Positions 1 to 16,923 of a stretch of 64,000 bases of DNA are shown here, one piece after another (the stretch's first letter is position 1; the number at the start of each line of letters is the position of its first letter). A model generated the notes under the pieces. It was given only the letters and a program-made list of their open reading frames with translations. It was not told the origin of the DNA and did no database searches. The DNA is from Leptospira sanjuanensis (GTDB lineage Bacteria; Spirochaetota; Leptospiria; Leptospirales; Leptospiraceae): contig NZ_JAIZBG010000001.1 in the NCBI RefSeq assembly GCF_022267325.1, forward strand, positions 434,001-498,000, written 5' to 3'. The position numbers and the translations under genes were made by a program.

Positions 1-129
1 GTTTACGATTTTTGCGACTACGGTCGTGTATTATCTGAACTTACGGGGAGAATGGAAAAAACCGCCGATCAGTTTTATGAAATCGATTTGAATGGAATCG
101 AAAGACGCGCGGATTACGATCGGTTTTAA
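1..129 (+). CDS. 3' end of an unidentified protein (partial)
   Basis: The window opens inside a plus-strand reading frame of 42 codons ending in TAA. The visible tail contains acidic and aromatic residues and ends in RADYDRF. No domain can be recognised from so short a fragment. It converges on the next, minus-strand gene. The reading frame is open from the first base, which is why I treat it as a truncated gene, but a chance open frame of this size cannot be excluded. Confidence 0.45.
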   Translation, partial: VYDFCDYGRVLSELTGRMEKTADQFYEIDLNGIERRADYDRF

Positions 130-186
130 CATCGTTCTATCGTTGCGGACCCGGTAACGAAGCGGTCCGCAACAAAGAACGAAAGA

Positions 187-480
187 TTATCGGCTAACGG
201 CGAAAAACGTTTCGTTGGAACGGAAATCGTTTTTAGCGGAACAAACCTTGTAATTGGAAGCGGAAGGACAAGAAGCGGTGCCTCCTACCTTGCAGCCTTT
301 GTCCTGACATTTCTTTCTGTTGTCGAACGTATCCGAGCCGGTAAATCTGCAATAGTCTCTGCAGACGTCGGCGGAACCGGAAGTGCAGATATAACATCCG
401 TCCGCGGAAAGTTCTTGGATGAAGAATAAAGAAAGAAGAACGGTGAAAACAAAGAACGAAGTTTGGAATTTTTTCATCAT
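187..480 (-). CDS. Small secreted cysteine-rich protein
   Basis: This 97-residue protein has a clear signal peptide: MMKK, a hydrophobic core to about residue 24, and a likely SADG cleavage region. The mature part of about 70 residues carries eight cysteines (residues 29, 32, 40, 44, 58, 63, 71 and 80), the first two as CYIC. The even number and regular spacing suggest four disulfides in an exported domain. I do not recognise a functional family. Proteins of this style occur as Leptospira hypotheticals, but that is recollection rather than a search result. It stands alone between a convergent fragment and the yqgE gene. Confidence 0.75.
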   Translation of the reverse strand: MMKKFQTSFFVFTVLLSLFFIQELSADGCYICTSGSADVCRDYCRFTGSDTFDNRKKCQDKGCKVGGTASCPSASNYKVCSAKNDFRSNETFFAVSR

Positions 481-587
481 TATGCCTCTCGGTTTTTTGA
501 TCCTAAAAATTCGAACTTCTCTGTAAAGGCGAAAAAACGGAATCGATTTTCAGTAGGAAGGCGTTCCTAAGAACGCGATCTCCGTAA

Positions 588-1136
588 TCAGTTCAACATC
601 GGATCTTTCGTGTGTTCGACGAAGTATTTATAGATTCCGCCTTTGCTTTTCAGGGCTTCTTGCCAGGTCGTTTCCGGATCTTGATTTAAAACGAAATCCT
701 TTGTCGCTTCGTGAACGACCCAAGACTTGCGGCTCATCTCCGTTTCCAACTGCCCCGCACCCCAACCGGAATAACCTTGATAGACGTGGAACTTGGACTT
801 GGAATCCAATAACTCCAACAACGTATCGAAACTTCTTGCGAGATACAAACCGGGTATCACTTCAATGCCCGGTTGAGAAATGGTGTTGTCTTCGTGCAGC
901 ACGGAGATGAACGTCGGGTCGACAGGACCGCCGGAATAAATCGGAAGGACACGGCTGCCATGATCGGGGATTCCCTGAATTACGTCTCCGATCGAGGCTT
1001 CCTGTTTTTTATTCAGAACCAAACCGAAGGCGCCTTGACTGTCGTGTTCCACCATCAGGATCACCGTCTGGTTGAAATAGTCCATGACAATCGAAGAATT
1101 GGAGATTAGAATTTTGCCGTTGTAAGTTTCTTCCAT
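588..1136 (-). CDS. YqgE/AlgH family protein (UPF0301)
   Basis: The 182-residue protein matches the YqgE/AlgH family in length and pattern. It starts with a GKILISNSSI strand and continues with the hallmark GAFGLVLNKK segment. The YSGGPVD motif and a later GYSGWGAGQLETE motif (about residues 120-133) follow. These motifs define the family across bacteria. The biochemical role is not established; the name AlgH comes from an alginate-regulation study in Pseudomonas and should not be transferred as a function. It is probably cytoplasmic, as no signal or membrane segment is visible. It lies 23 bp downstream of the Gfo/Idh/MocA gene on the same strand, so co-transcription is possible. Confidence 0.9.
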   Translation of the reverse strand: MEETYNGKILISNSSIVMDYFNQTVILMVEHDSQGAFGLVLNKKQEASIGDVIQGIPDHGSRVLPIYSGGPVDPTFISVLHEDNTISQPGIEVIPGLYLARSFDTLLELLDSKSKFHVYQGYSGWGAGQLETEMSRKSWVVHEATKDFVLNQDPETTWQEALKSKGGIYKYFVEHTKDPMLN

Positions 1137-1159
1137 ACTTGAACCAATCTTAGACCGGG

Positions 1160-2128
<969 letters not shown>

Positions 2129-2189
2129 TGTACTTCCTTTTTGTTTTGCGCTTTGACGCGTCTTCGGTTTTCCCGATTTTTATAAAATG

Positions 2190-2234
2190 AAAAAACCGAT
2201 CCTCCTTTTGCTCTTGGGGAGAATGGAAGACCGG
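2190..2234 (-). terminator. Rho-independent terminator after dnaJ
   Basis: Read on the minus strand, a 10-bp stem (CCGGTCTTCC with GGAGGATCGG, two G-U pairs) closes a 19-nt loop and is followed directly by six U residues. It begins 8 bp past the dnaJ stop codon, so it ends the heat-shock transcript before the downstream dehydrogenase gene. The long loop makes it weaker than a textbook terminator. Confidence 0.65.
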
Positions 2235-2242
2235 ATCTTTTT

Positions 2243-3366
<1,124 letters not shown>

Positions 3367-3439
3367 CTTTCCAAGGTTGCGTTGAAGCGGACTTTTAAAT
3401 TCCGATAGAACTTCAACACAATCGATGATTCCGATATTG

Positions 3440-3475
3440 CCGCGCGCGAAACTCGTATTCGAAACTCCGCGCGCG
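3440..3475. repeat. CG-rich hairpin between dnaK and dnaJ
   Basis: Two copies of CCGCGCGCG lie 27 bp apart in the dnaK-dnaJ gap. They are followed or preceded by copies of CGAAACTC. Because CGCGCGCG is its own reverse complement, the two copies can pair into an 8-bp stem with a loop of about 18-20 nt in the mRNA. No U-tract follows, so it is not an obvious terminator. It could be a partial attenuator or an RNA-processing site. Confidence 0.4.
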
Positions 3476-3537
3476 ACTAAAACTCAATGGTTCTTACAGC
3501 GGATTGAAGGTCTTGTCTTTCTTACGGAACAAGATTC

Positions 3538-3578
3538 GCTGCAAGGTTCCCTCCGATGCAAGAGCATCGGAAGGGTTC

Positions 3579-3582
<4 letters not shown>
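3538..3582. repeat. Dispersed hairpin repeat, copy A (abuts the dnaK stop)
   Basis: On the plus strand the element reads GCTGCAAGGTTC, then a hairpin with 8-bp arms (TCCGATGC and GCATCGGA, loop AAGA), then GGTTCTTAT. Two other places in the window, near 12.6 kb and 34.3 kb, have the same flanks around different stems. The TTA in the right flank is the complement of the dnaK stop codon, so the element touches the gene end. It may act in the dnaK 3' region, for instance in mRNA protection or attenuation. Confidence 0.5.
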
Positions 3583-5513
<1,931 letters not shown>

Positions 5514-5547
5514 TGTTTTCTCCTTTATACTTTCCCTGAGATCCTAA

Positions 5548-6186
<639 letters not shown>

Positions 6187-6199
6187 ACATTTTTCTCCC

Positions 6200-7228
6200 T
6201 TATTTACTAATGCGGGTCACCATTTCGGAGACGAGCTTGGACGTGAAGTCCACCAGAGGCAACGCCCTGTTGTAATCCATCCTCTGCGGTCCGATGATTC
6301 CGAGCGCTCCGATCTTTTTCTCTCCCATCTTATAGTTGGAAGTGATGATGGAAACTCCGGACATCGATTGATCTCCGTCCTTTCCGATGATCGTATAAAC
6401 TCCGTCCTGATCGATGTAATCGGAAAAGAATCCTCTCAAAAATCCCTGGTCGTCCAGAAGCGAAAGAACCTGTGAAAGCTGTTCCTCTTCGTCCCGGAAG
6501 TTCGCGTAGAGATTTTTAAAACCGTCGATATACAGCGAGACTTCGGAATTGTCCGGAGTCATCGCGGAAGAAATCAGCCCTGCGATTCCGCCGAAATCTT
6601 CGGGTCCGTCCCTTCGGACCATCAACTTAGGAATGATAATATTCTGAATTTCGTATATATCATATCCTCTCAGGTTATCGTTCAGATACTTAGAAACCTG
6701 ATAGAGCGCTTCCTGAGAATAATTCCGATCCACGAAAATATTTCTATGTTGAACGGTTCCCGATCTCATCACGAGAATCATCAGGATCTCGTCCCCGTGA
6801 ACGTGGATGAGTTCGAGATGTTTCAGCGTGTCCAGATTCTTAGCCGGACCGATTACGATTCCCGCCGCGTTCGAAAGAGAAGAAAGAACCGAAGCGGTCG
6901 CTTTCAAAATCTGATCCAGCTTGAACTGCATCTTCAGATATTCTTCCTGAATGCGTTGTTTTTCTTTGAGGGTCAGCTCGTAGAGAATCACAAGCGAATC
7001 CACATAGAAACGATAGCCTCTCTCGGTCGGAATTCTTCCTCCCGAAGTGTGTCTGGAGGCGAGATAACCGTAATCTTCCAGATCCTTCAATACGGTCCGG
7101 ATCGAAGCCGGTGAAAGCCCGATATCGTGTTTGTCATAGAGAGTCTTGGAGCCTACCGGTCGGTTCTCCTGGATAAACTCGTCTACGAGGGCTTTCAGAA
7201 TTCGTTTATGACGTTCTGTGAGATCCAT
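6200..7228 (-). CDS. hrcA: Heat-inducible transcription repressor HrcA
   Basis: The 342-residue protein begins with the winged-helix DNA-binding domain MDLTERHKRILKALVDEFI, with PVGSKTL and LSPASIRTVLKDLEDYGYL (about residues 1-75). This is followed by SGGRIPTERGYRFYVDSL, a signature of HrcA. The remaining GAF-like and dimerisation domains match the family in length. HrcA binds CIRCE operators and represses chaperone genes, usually needing GroEL to stay folded. Its start lies just 6 bp from a CIRCE element, so autoregulation is expected. It is first in the hrcA-grpE-dnaK-dnaJ order seen in many bacteria. Confidence 0.97.
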   Translation of the reverse strand: MDLTERHKRILKALVDEFIQENRPVGSKTLYDKHDIGLSPASIRTVLKDLEDYGYLASRHTSGGRIPTERGYRFYVDSLVILYELTLKEKQRIQEEYLKMQFKLDQILKATASVLSSLSNAAGIVIGPAKNLDTLKHLELIHVHGDEILMILVMRSGTVQHRNIFVDRNYSQEALYQVSKYLNDNLRGYDIYEIQNIIIPKLMVRRDGPEDFGGIAGLISSAMTPDNSEVSLYIDGFKNLYANFRDEEEQLSQVLSLLDDQGFLRGFFSDYIDQDGVYTIIGKDGDQSMSGVSIITSNYKMGEKKIGALGIIGPQRMDYNRALPLVDFTSKLVSEMVTRISK

Positions 7229-7234
7229 TCTTTT

Positions 7235-7261
7235 CTGGCACTCTGAATGTTAGAGTGCTAA
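7235..7261 (-). promoter_or_regulatory. CIRCE operator upstream of hrcA
   Basis: The consensus CIRCE is TTAGCACTC-N9-GAGTGCTAA. Here the plus strand reads CTGGCACTC, a 9-bp spacer, and GAGTGCTAA: the right arm is perfect and the left arm matches 7 of 9. Because the operator is palindromic, orientation does not matter. It lies immediately in front of the hrcA ATG, so bound HrcA would block the heat-shock operon. No second CIRCE is visible before grpE, dnaK or dnaJ. Confidence 0.93.
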
Positions 7262-7523
7262 TCTATACAATTAGTTTCCGAATTCCGAATAAAAATGTCA
7301 AGGAAGAAAGTAATTCAGAGTGGAATTGGCTTGAAATTCCGATTTTTTTTAGCATTGAGGCGAGGAGAGTGCCGGATTGTCGGTTTGATTTGGGACATAA
7401 TTCTGCCGGTGGTTTCGGAGAAGTCCGCATTTTTGTGGGAACTCCTTCGAAATTCCGGAACAGTTTTGAATCGAAAACAAGACTTTCCGAAATTCAACCA
7501 TCCGACGATCTTATAAATACAGG

Positions 7524-9332
<1,809 letters not shown>

Positions 9333-9353
9333 TTTGTATATTCTAAAATTAGC

Positions 9354-11399
<2,046 letters not shown>

Positions 11400-11527
11400 T
11401 TCTAAAAACTGATAGAAATCAAATTGAATCGGCGATGTTAGACAAGTGCAGACAGATAGGATCATAGAACCGCTTTTCCGTAAGAAAACGATTTTATAAT
11501 CCTATGTTGAAACGGTCCGATTAAAAA

Positions 11528-12235
11528 TCAGTGGACTTTATACACATATTCAAGAACCAACCCGTCTCCTCCATAAAGAAGATAATTGTTTCTTCTCCAG
11601 TCCGCTCTTTCTTGCGGGTTATTACCCATCGTATTGCTTCCTACCGGATAATAGGTAATGTTCGATTCGTGCGAGTTTCCGTTTACGAATAAGCCGATTT
11701 TATTCGACGTAACGTAAAAGCTAATATTATTGATATCGGTAGCTGTAAAAGGAACCTGCAAAGAAATGCCGTCGATCTCTGTGTTATTGATTCCATCGAT
11801 AAAAAATTCTATAGAGGCGCTATATCGCTTACCGCTCACTGTAAGGAATCTAGGAACTTGATTTTCGATAACGACCGGAATGAATTTGTTGGAAATTATA
11901 CCGTCTGCATCCATTTCCCGTACGTGAAAAAGCAATCCTCCACCCGCCATTTGATCGTCTCCTTGCAAGACGATCGCCGTATGTCCGCTGGTTGTCTCTG
12001 TTTGGTTGGTTGTAGATTTCGGGTCTCCGCTTGTATTGCATTCACGAATCGTAGTTCCGCGGGTGTTCAATACGTTTGCTATCTGTGAAGAACCGGCCAG
12101 TGCGAGAAGCGAACTATTGTTTTGCGAATCCTTACTTTGATTACACTGAATTGCGCTGAAAAACGCGGTCAGCAGTGCAAGAAGAATGGCCAACGTGCGA
12201 AGTTGAACTCTATTTTTCCAAATTAAAAGAAACAT
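11528..12235 (-). CDS. Putative lipoprotein of unknown function
   Basis: The chosen ATG gives 235 residues and sits 8 bp after AGGTGGA; a GTG four codons upstream would overlap that site. Residues about 9-30 form a signal peptide ending in FFSAIQC, a loose spirochaetal lipobox with Cys at residue 31. The mature start NQSKDSQNNSSLLALAG is typical of Leptospira lipoproteins. The rest looks beta-rich with no motif I recognise. It is probably anchored to the outer or inner membrane through the lipidated Cys. It is monocistronic, with convergent transcription against the DUF115 gene. Confidence 0.75.
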   Translation of the reverse strand: MFLLIWKNRVQLRTLAILLALLTAFFSAIQCNQSKDSQNNSSLLALAGSSQIANVLNTRGTTIRECNTSGDPKSTTNQTETTSGHTAIVLQGDDQMAGGGLLFHVREMDADGIISNKFIPVVIENQVPRFLTVSGKRYSASIEFFIDGINNTEIDGISLQVPFTATDINNISFYVTSNKIGLFVNGNSHESNITYYPVGSNTMGNNPQERADWRRNNYLLYGGDGLVLEYVYKVH

Positions 12236-12433
12236 TCTTATTTCCACCTTTTCGCTTATTTTAAACTCCGAAGGCTCCGCGTTTTGCAGATTTAATTTAA
12301 AAAACAGTCGTGAGTTATAAGAGCATGCTCCGGTTTTATCTTTTAAAAAAGACGTTTTCCCGAAACCGTTTCCTTGATTACCATAATAAGAATCCCTGCG
12401 AAGGCAGAGATTCTTTTGGCTTCATACTCTGAT

Positions 12434-12583
12434 TCAAAGGGTCGGTTCCGCACGACAAATCGTATTCCATTGAGCTTCAAGACATACATAAGTTTGTTTT
12501 TTATTAGAGCCCTTAACTTCAAAAGCATCGCCACCCAATTTTCGAACCGTTACATTTTCTTCGGCACATTGTGCTATTGATTC
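12434..12583 (-). pseudogene. C-terminal remnant of an unknown protein
   Basis: On the minus strand a frame of 49 codons begins directly after an in-frame TAG and has no start codon. It reads ESIAQCAEENVTVRKLGG, then DAFEVKGSNKKQTYVCLE, then AQWNTICRAEPTL and a stop. It has protein-like composition, with three cysteines and alternating hydrophobic residues. A hairpin follows the stop. The competing 63-codon ATG frame on the same strand looks like a shadow of it. I infer a decayed gene that has kept only its C-terminal part, possibly a secreted protein. The parent family is not recognised. Confidence 0.35.
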
Positions 12584-12604
12584 CTAAGAAGAATACTTAC
12601 AGCT

Positions 12605-12681
<77 letters not shown>

Positions 12682-12817
12682 CGGTTTGATTGCAAGGTGA
12701 GAGTTCATATAGGATATATTTTCTCAAAAATCCGAGACCGCCGAAACGTCGGCGTTTAGCCGATTTTGCAAGTGCGACAGAAAAAATATTTTTTTGCGTA
12801 ATTTTTTCTTTTTTAGG

Positions 12818-12865
12818 TTGACTGAAATTGTGCAGTGCAATACAAAAGGATTGTGCATTGCACAA
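12818..12865 (+). promoter_or_regulatory. Promoter of the phasin-like gene with two TGC-rich operator sites
   Basis: A sigma-70-like promoter reads TTGACT, 17 bp, TACAAA. The spacer is occupied by TTGTGCAGTGCAA (12828-12840). A second site, TTGTGCATTGCACAA (12851-12865, nearly palindromic), covers the predicted start point, 23 bp from the first. This layout is what a repressor-controlled promoter looks like. PhaR-type regulators of polyhydroxyalkanoate granule genes bind TGC-rich sites of this general form, which is family knowledge. The link here is inference. Confidence 0.65.
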
Positions 12866-12888
12866 AGAATCTCAAGGAGAAAAATCGA

Positions 12889-13272
<384 letters not shown>

Positions 13273-13293
13273 TTAGAATCCTATCTTTCCCTC

Positions 13294-13331
13294 TCGGGCG
13301 GGGAACACCCGCCTGAACCCTTTCTTTTTTC
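13294..13331 (+). terminator. Rho-independent terminator after the phasin-like gene
   Basis: TCGGGCGGG pairs with CCCGCCTGA (9 bp with one G-U) around a GAACA loop, followed by a pyrimidine tract with a run of six T. It begins 22 bp after the stop codon and ends only 8 bp before the next promoter. Confidence 0.85.
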
Positions 13332-13338
13332 CTTTCTC

Positions 13339-13366
13339 TTGACAACCGACTTCCTTTCGATACACT
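13339..13366 (+). promoter_or_regulatory. Near-consensus promoter placed almost at the start codon
   Basis: TTGACA, a 16-bp spacer and TACACT precede the ATG at 13376 by only 9 bp. The transcription start expected about 7 bp after the -10 box falls at about 13373, leaving a leader of roughly 3 nt. No Shine-Dalgarno is present, which agrees with a leaderless mRNA. Confidence 0.6.
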
Positions 13367-13375
13367 TTTTGTCCT

Positions 13376-14200
13376 ATGCAAAGAGCCGATTCCGATTACC
13401 CATTTCACGTTCTCATTTTTGCGCTTTTTCTAATATTCGCTTCGGATGTATTTTCGCAAAACGTCGTTCCGGTTCCGCAAAACGATCCGCACGAACAAAA
13501 CCAAGGGAAGAATCCGGATTTGCGTTTCAATCCGAATGCGTCCGATCAACCGCAAGCGGGCCCCGGCCTTACGCAAAAAGAAATTCGAATGAAACGAAAA
13601 TTCTTTTTGGGAGGAATTTATTTTCCGGGATACGGATCGACGATTCTCGGTTGGAACGCTTGGAAGAACGTCACGATCGGAGTTCAATACTATCAGAACT
13701 TACATAAAACAAACGGAGATTACGATTCGAGATATTCGTATATTATAAATTACGGAATTGCGAGACAATCCGACCGCGAATGGAAGACGGCGGGAGGCGG
13801 AATTTTTTTGAACTACTTCATCGCGGATTCTTCCGTTTATATTCCGATCGCGATCGGGGGAGAATACTTTAGAAATACTAGATACGATCAGTTTATCGAT
13901 ACGACCGGCGTCCAATCCTATCGTTCGGAAAGAATCAATCTGGATTACGGTCCCCGTTATTACGCGGGAACCGGTTTGGGAATCCGTCATCAACTCGAAT
14001 CGGGATTCTTTTTCGGATTCGAAGTTCTTTTGCGAGCGTTCGGGCCGTATCATAAAAACGTAACGATCGAAACTTTGGATATTGCGAATCGGTCCGTTTC
14101 CGTCGCGGATTATTGGATTCGAAAGGAAGAAATCAAACGAGATCACGCGGGAAGAGCGTATGACGCGGGCGTCGATTTTTCGGTGGGATTCGCGTTCTGA
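13376..14200 (+). CDS. Putative outer-membrane beta-barrel protein
   Basis: The 274-residue protein has a signal peptide (residues about 9-27, ending DVFSQ), a Pro/Asn/Gln-rich linker to about residue 65, and then a series of alternating aromatic and polar strands (TIGVQYYQNL, YSYIINYGIA, SVYIPIAIGGEYF and FFFGFEVLLRAFG). It ends in VDFSVGFAF, with the C-terminal Phe typical of BAM-inserted barrels. The size would fit an 8-10-stranded barrel. I do not recognise a specific family. It probably forms a two-gene unit with the glycerophosphodiesterase 4 bp downstream. The promoter suggests translation of a leaderless transcript. Confidence 0.7.
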   Translation: MQRADSDYPFHVLIFALFLIFASDVFSQNVVPVPQNDPHEQNQGKNPDLRFNPNASDQPQAGPGLTQKEIRMKRKFFLGGIYFPGYGSTILGWNAWKNVTIGVQYYQNLHKTNGDYDSRYSYIINYGIARQSDREWKTAGGGIFLNYFIADSSVYIPIAIGGEYFRNTRYDQFIDTTGVQSYRSERINLDYGPRYYAGTGLGIRHQLESGFFFGFEVLLRAFGPYHKNVTIETLDIANRSVSVADYWIRKEEIKRDHAGRAYDAGVDFSVGFAF

Positions 14201-14204
14201 AATT

Positions 14205-14990
14205 ATGATCGAAAGAATAAAAGATAAGAACGATCTGAAAGCTCCGCTCGTATTCGCGCATCGCGGCTTTAGCGGAGAATTTCCCGAAAACACGATGATC
14301 GCTTTTAAAAAGGCGATCGATGCAAAAGCCGATCTCATCGAGTTGGACGTTACCCTTTCGGAAGATCGGGAAGTTGTTGTCATTCACGACGACGATCTGG
14401 ATCGAACCACAAAACTCGTGGGAAACGTTCGCAACTTTGAAGCGGAGATTTTAACGAACTTGGACGCCGGTTCCTGGTTTTCGCGGAAGTTTAAGAAGGA
14501 AACGATTCCATTGTTAAGCGACGTTCTTCGGTTGATCCGGAAATCAAAGACGGATCTGAACGTCGAAATCAAATCGACTGCGATGGATTCTTCCGTAAAC
14601 GAAAACTCGATCGAGACGAAGGTCTTGAATTTGATTCGAACGTTTCAAGTTTCGGATCGAATCGTGATCTCTTCCTTTTCCTGGGAATGTTTGGAAAGAA
14701 TCCGCAATCTCGATCCGCGGATCAAGTTAGGCGTTCTTGTGGGAGACGAAAGCGGCAACGTGGAAGAGGCGATCGAGTTTGCGCAAACGATTCGCGCTTG
14801 GAGCATTCACCCTTCCGCTGAGGAAGCGACCGAGGAGAATCTCCGCCGCATCTCGGAAAAAAATTTCCTGAGCGTCGTTTATACGGTCAACGAGGTCTCG
14901 GAAATGAAACGGTTTTTAGGAAGAGGCGCGAACGGACTTTTTACGAATTTCCCGAAACAAATGCGGCGGTTGGTCAAGAAAGGTTTTTGA
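14205..14990 (+). CDS. Glycerophosphodiester phosphodiesterase
   Basis: The ATG 4 bp after the preceding stop gives 261 residues, the usual length for a cytoplasmic GDPD. The family signature is complete: FAHRGFSGEFPENT with catalytic His-Arg near residue 19, ELDVTLSEDREVVVIHDDDLDRTT with the metal-binding Glu and second His, and NVEIKS later. It hydrolyses glycerophosphodiesters to sn-glycerol 3-phosphate and an alcohol in phospholipid turnover. No signal peptide is visible. A longer upstream start would overlap the barrel gene extensively and is rejected. The tail ends GLFTNFPKQMRRLV, as in many homologues. Confidence 0.93.
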   Translation: MIERIKDKNDLKAPLVFAHRGFSGEFPENTMIAFKKAIDAKADLIELDVTLSEDREVVVIHDDDLDRTTKLVGNVRNFEAEILTNLDAGSWFSRKFKKETIPLLSDVLRLIRKSKTDLNVEIKSTAMDSSVNENSIETKVLNLIRTFQVSDRIVISSFSWECLERIRNLDPRIKLGVLVGDESGNVEEAIEFAQTIRAWSIHPSAEEATEENLRRISEKNFLSVVYTVNEVSEMKRFLGRGANGLFTNFPKQMRRLVKKGF

Positions 14991-15291
14991 AAGAATGTGG
15001 TAGTTCCCACATTGTTTGTACTGTAAAATATCGGAGTTGTAAGAGTTCCCACAGATTGAAACAGTTAAACTTTCTGAAAGTGAAGGAGTTCCCACATTCC
15101 AATTGTACTACGATCCCTTCGGTCCCGGGCGGCGGGTTAAATCGTCGCAAGGGACCGTAAAGCGCCGGGATCTGTCGGGATCTATCTACGAAACGATAAA
15201 TTCTCCGCTCAAAGCTGAATTGTAATCGTTCCGTAATCGCAAACCAATACAAATCCGTCAGATTTTACATTTAAGGAACAACGTCTTCGTT
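14991..15291. other. Intergenic region with an AGTTCCCACA array
   Basis: No gene is supported here. The first 110 bp hold three AGTTCCCACA copies. The remainder contains a G/C-rich segment with GGTCCCGGGCGGCGGG followed by CGTCGCAAGGGACC, which could fold, and then the leader of the hydrolase gene. AAGGAA lies about 15 bp before that ATG. Confidence 0.6.
15002..15096. repeat. Three regularly spaced AGTTCCCACA repeats
   Basis: Copies start at 15002, 15044 and 15087, so the spacing is 42 and 43 bp, about four helical turns. The first is half of a longer inverted repeat (ATGTGG ... CCACAT). The same decamer, as the core of TGTGGGAACTCCCACA-like 16-mers, occurs elsewhere in the window near 29.97, 34.47, 37.95 and 39.05 kb. 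This is a dispersed Leptospira-type intergenic repeat. Confidence 0.7.
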
Positions 15292-16353
15292 ATGAAAAAC
15301 TTTTTCTCCGCGATCAAATTCGCACTCAACACACGCAATGATGCAACAAAAGGAATTCTCGAAGAAGAGCTGCAGCTGACCGTCGGAAACGAAACCGTGG
15401 GAATTCTAAAATTTTTTCCCGAAAACAAAACGACGACGAAAGGAACGATCCTCGCCGTAAACGGAATGGCGTATCTTGGAAATCAAGATCCTCGGTTTAA
15501 AGCCGTTTGTCGAGGAATGGCTTCTTGCGGCTTTCTCGTGTTTTCTCCGCAGATGCAGGAGATCAGCGAATTCAAGATCAAACTCGAAAGCATCGAAAAG
15601 ATCAAGGGATTGATTCTTACCATATCCTCCGATCCTACGTTTTGTCCGGACGGGAGAATTTCTTTGTTCGCGCCTTCATTTTCCGCGAGCATGGGTTTGA
15701 TCGCAGCGGCGGAACCGGACGTGGGACAAAGAGTCAAATCCATCTGCACGATCGGCGCGTATGGAAACGTACAAACGACTCTCGATTATCTGATGTCCGC
15801 GGAAGATTCGGACGAGTACGGAAGAATGATTCTTCTGTGGAACTTCGTTCATTTCGGAATCGGTGAAAACGAAGAAGTCCGCAAGGCGTTGCACGCTAGT
15901 ATCATGGACGGAAGTATTCTCCGGGATTCTCCGGAACTTCCCAAGGTTTTAGAAACGATGAAACCGGATAACAGAGAAATCTTTATCAAACTCAAAGAGG
16001 ATCGTGAATATCGCTCCGAGATTTGGAATCGGATCCTTCGTAACGCGGGACCGTTCCGTTCGTTTCTTCAGGATCTTCAGGTTTACAACAAACTCGAGGA
16101 TTTAAGAGCGCATGTCGCTTTGATCCACGGCGTGAGGGATAACGTGGTTCCCGCTTCGGAGTCTTCTTTGATTTTGGAACGATTGTTGGAAAGGGATCTT
16201 CCGAGGAATCGATCCAAGCTGGTTTTAACGCCTTTGATCTCTCACGGAGATATCGGCATTACTTTAAAAACATTGCCCGCGCTGTGGAGTCTTTTGGGAG
16301 GGTTTGCGTTTTTTTTCAAACATGCGGCGTCCAAGACCGCCGCTTCCGTTTAA
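15292..16353 (+). CDS. Alpha/beta hydrolase fold protein
   Basis: The 353-residue protein has an alpha/beta hydrolase layout: a strand ending TILAVNGM near residue 55, a nucleophile-elbow-like SFSASMGLIAAAEP (about residue 128) and late acid and base candidates in IHGVRDNVVPASES and LTPLISHGDIGIT. The elbow reads FSASMG, so a Ser nucleophile is likely although the first Gly of GxSxG is replaced. Substrate is unknown; esterase or thioesterase are possible. No convincing signal peptide is seen. A hydrophobic stretch near the C-terminus (LPALWSLLGGFAFFF) could associate with membranes. It stands alone, convergent with the SET gene. Confidence 0.7.
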   Translation: MKNFFSAIKFALNTRNDATKGILEEELQLTVGNETVGILKFFPENKTTTKGTILAVNGMAYLGNQDPRFKAVCRGMASCGFLVFSPQMQEISEFKIKLESIEKIKGLILTISSDPTFCPDGRISLFAPSFSASMGLIAAAEPDVGQRVKSICTIGAYGNVQTTLDYLMSAEDSDEYGRMILLWNFVHFGIGENEEVRKALHASIMDGSILRDSPELPKVLETMKPDNREIFIKLKEDREYRSEIWNRILRNAGPFRSFLQDLQVYNKLEDLRAHVALIHGVRDNVVPASESSLILERLLERDLPRNRSKLVLTPLISHGDIGITLKTLPALWSLLGGFAFFFKHAASKTAASV

Positions 16354-16362
16354 AGGGAGAAT

Positions 16363-16794
16363 TCAGTTTCTTTCCACAGGATCTATGTCCGTGTTGATCC
16401 AGTATTCGTCTCCGTAATCGAAGAACAATTCTTCGCCCGCTTTGATTTTGCGGATCGCCTCGAATCTTGCGGTCTTCCAGCGAACCGATACGACTAACTT
16501 AACGTTCGGTTTGGAGCTGTGATTCATAAAGCGGGTATAATTGCTTTCTTTGCCTTCTCCATAGATCCAATAGTCCTTGCAGATCCAGAGTAAATACTTC
16601 GATTCGCAGTATTTGGATGAGTTCGCGATTTTATCCGAAAGAATTCTTCCGGTATAATAACCGATCGTATCGCCTTTGTTGACGTTCTCTTTGGGGAAGA
16701 GTCCCATGCCGATTCCAGGAATCGAAGACGCTTTGATATCGAAGTCCTTTTCTTTAAAGATACGGGAACGAGAAGACTTTTTACGTAACTGCAT
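16363..16794 (-). CDS. SET domain-containing protein
   Basis: The 143-residue protein is essentially a bare SET domain. [25 protein letters not shown] matches the N-terminal SET motif, [13 protein letters not shown] is the cofactor-binding NH motif, and GEELFFDYG contains the catalytic Tyr. SET proteins methylate protein lysines using S-adenosylmethionine. Bacterial stand-alone versions exist, often in pathogens and symbionts, but their substrates are mostly unknown. There are no pre-SET or post-SET cysteine clusters. It is cytoplasmic by sequence and could still target either a bacterial or a host protein. It converges on the hydrolase gene with a 9-bp gap. Confidence 0.88.
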   Translation of the reverse strand: MQLRKKSSRSRIFKEKDFDIKASSIPGIGMGLFPKENVNKGDTIGYYTGRILSDKIANSSKYCESKYLLWICKDYWIYGEGKESNYTRFMNHSSKPNVKLVVSVRWKTARFEAIRKIKAGEELFFDYGDEYWINTDIDPVERN

Positions 16795-16835
16795 TGTTGA
16801 GACTCAAACTCCTAAGAAGACAAGGATGTTATGTG

Positions 16836-16867
<32 letters not shown>

Positions 16868-16923
16868 TGAATTCCAATCATAAACTTCTTGTCTTTTCAA
16901 AGCCGGACCGGAAGCCTATTCGT

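Noticed and set aside
12343..12534. A 63-codon minus-strand gene
   Set aside because: It is a shadow of the remnant frame at 12434-12583, which has more protein-like composition.
15002..15096. The AGTTCCCACA array as a CRISPR locus
   Set aside because: The repeat is only 10 bp and near-palindromic, copies occur singly elsewhere, and no cas genes are present.
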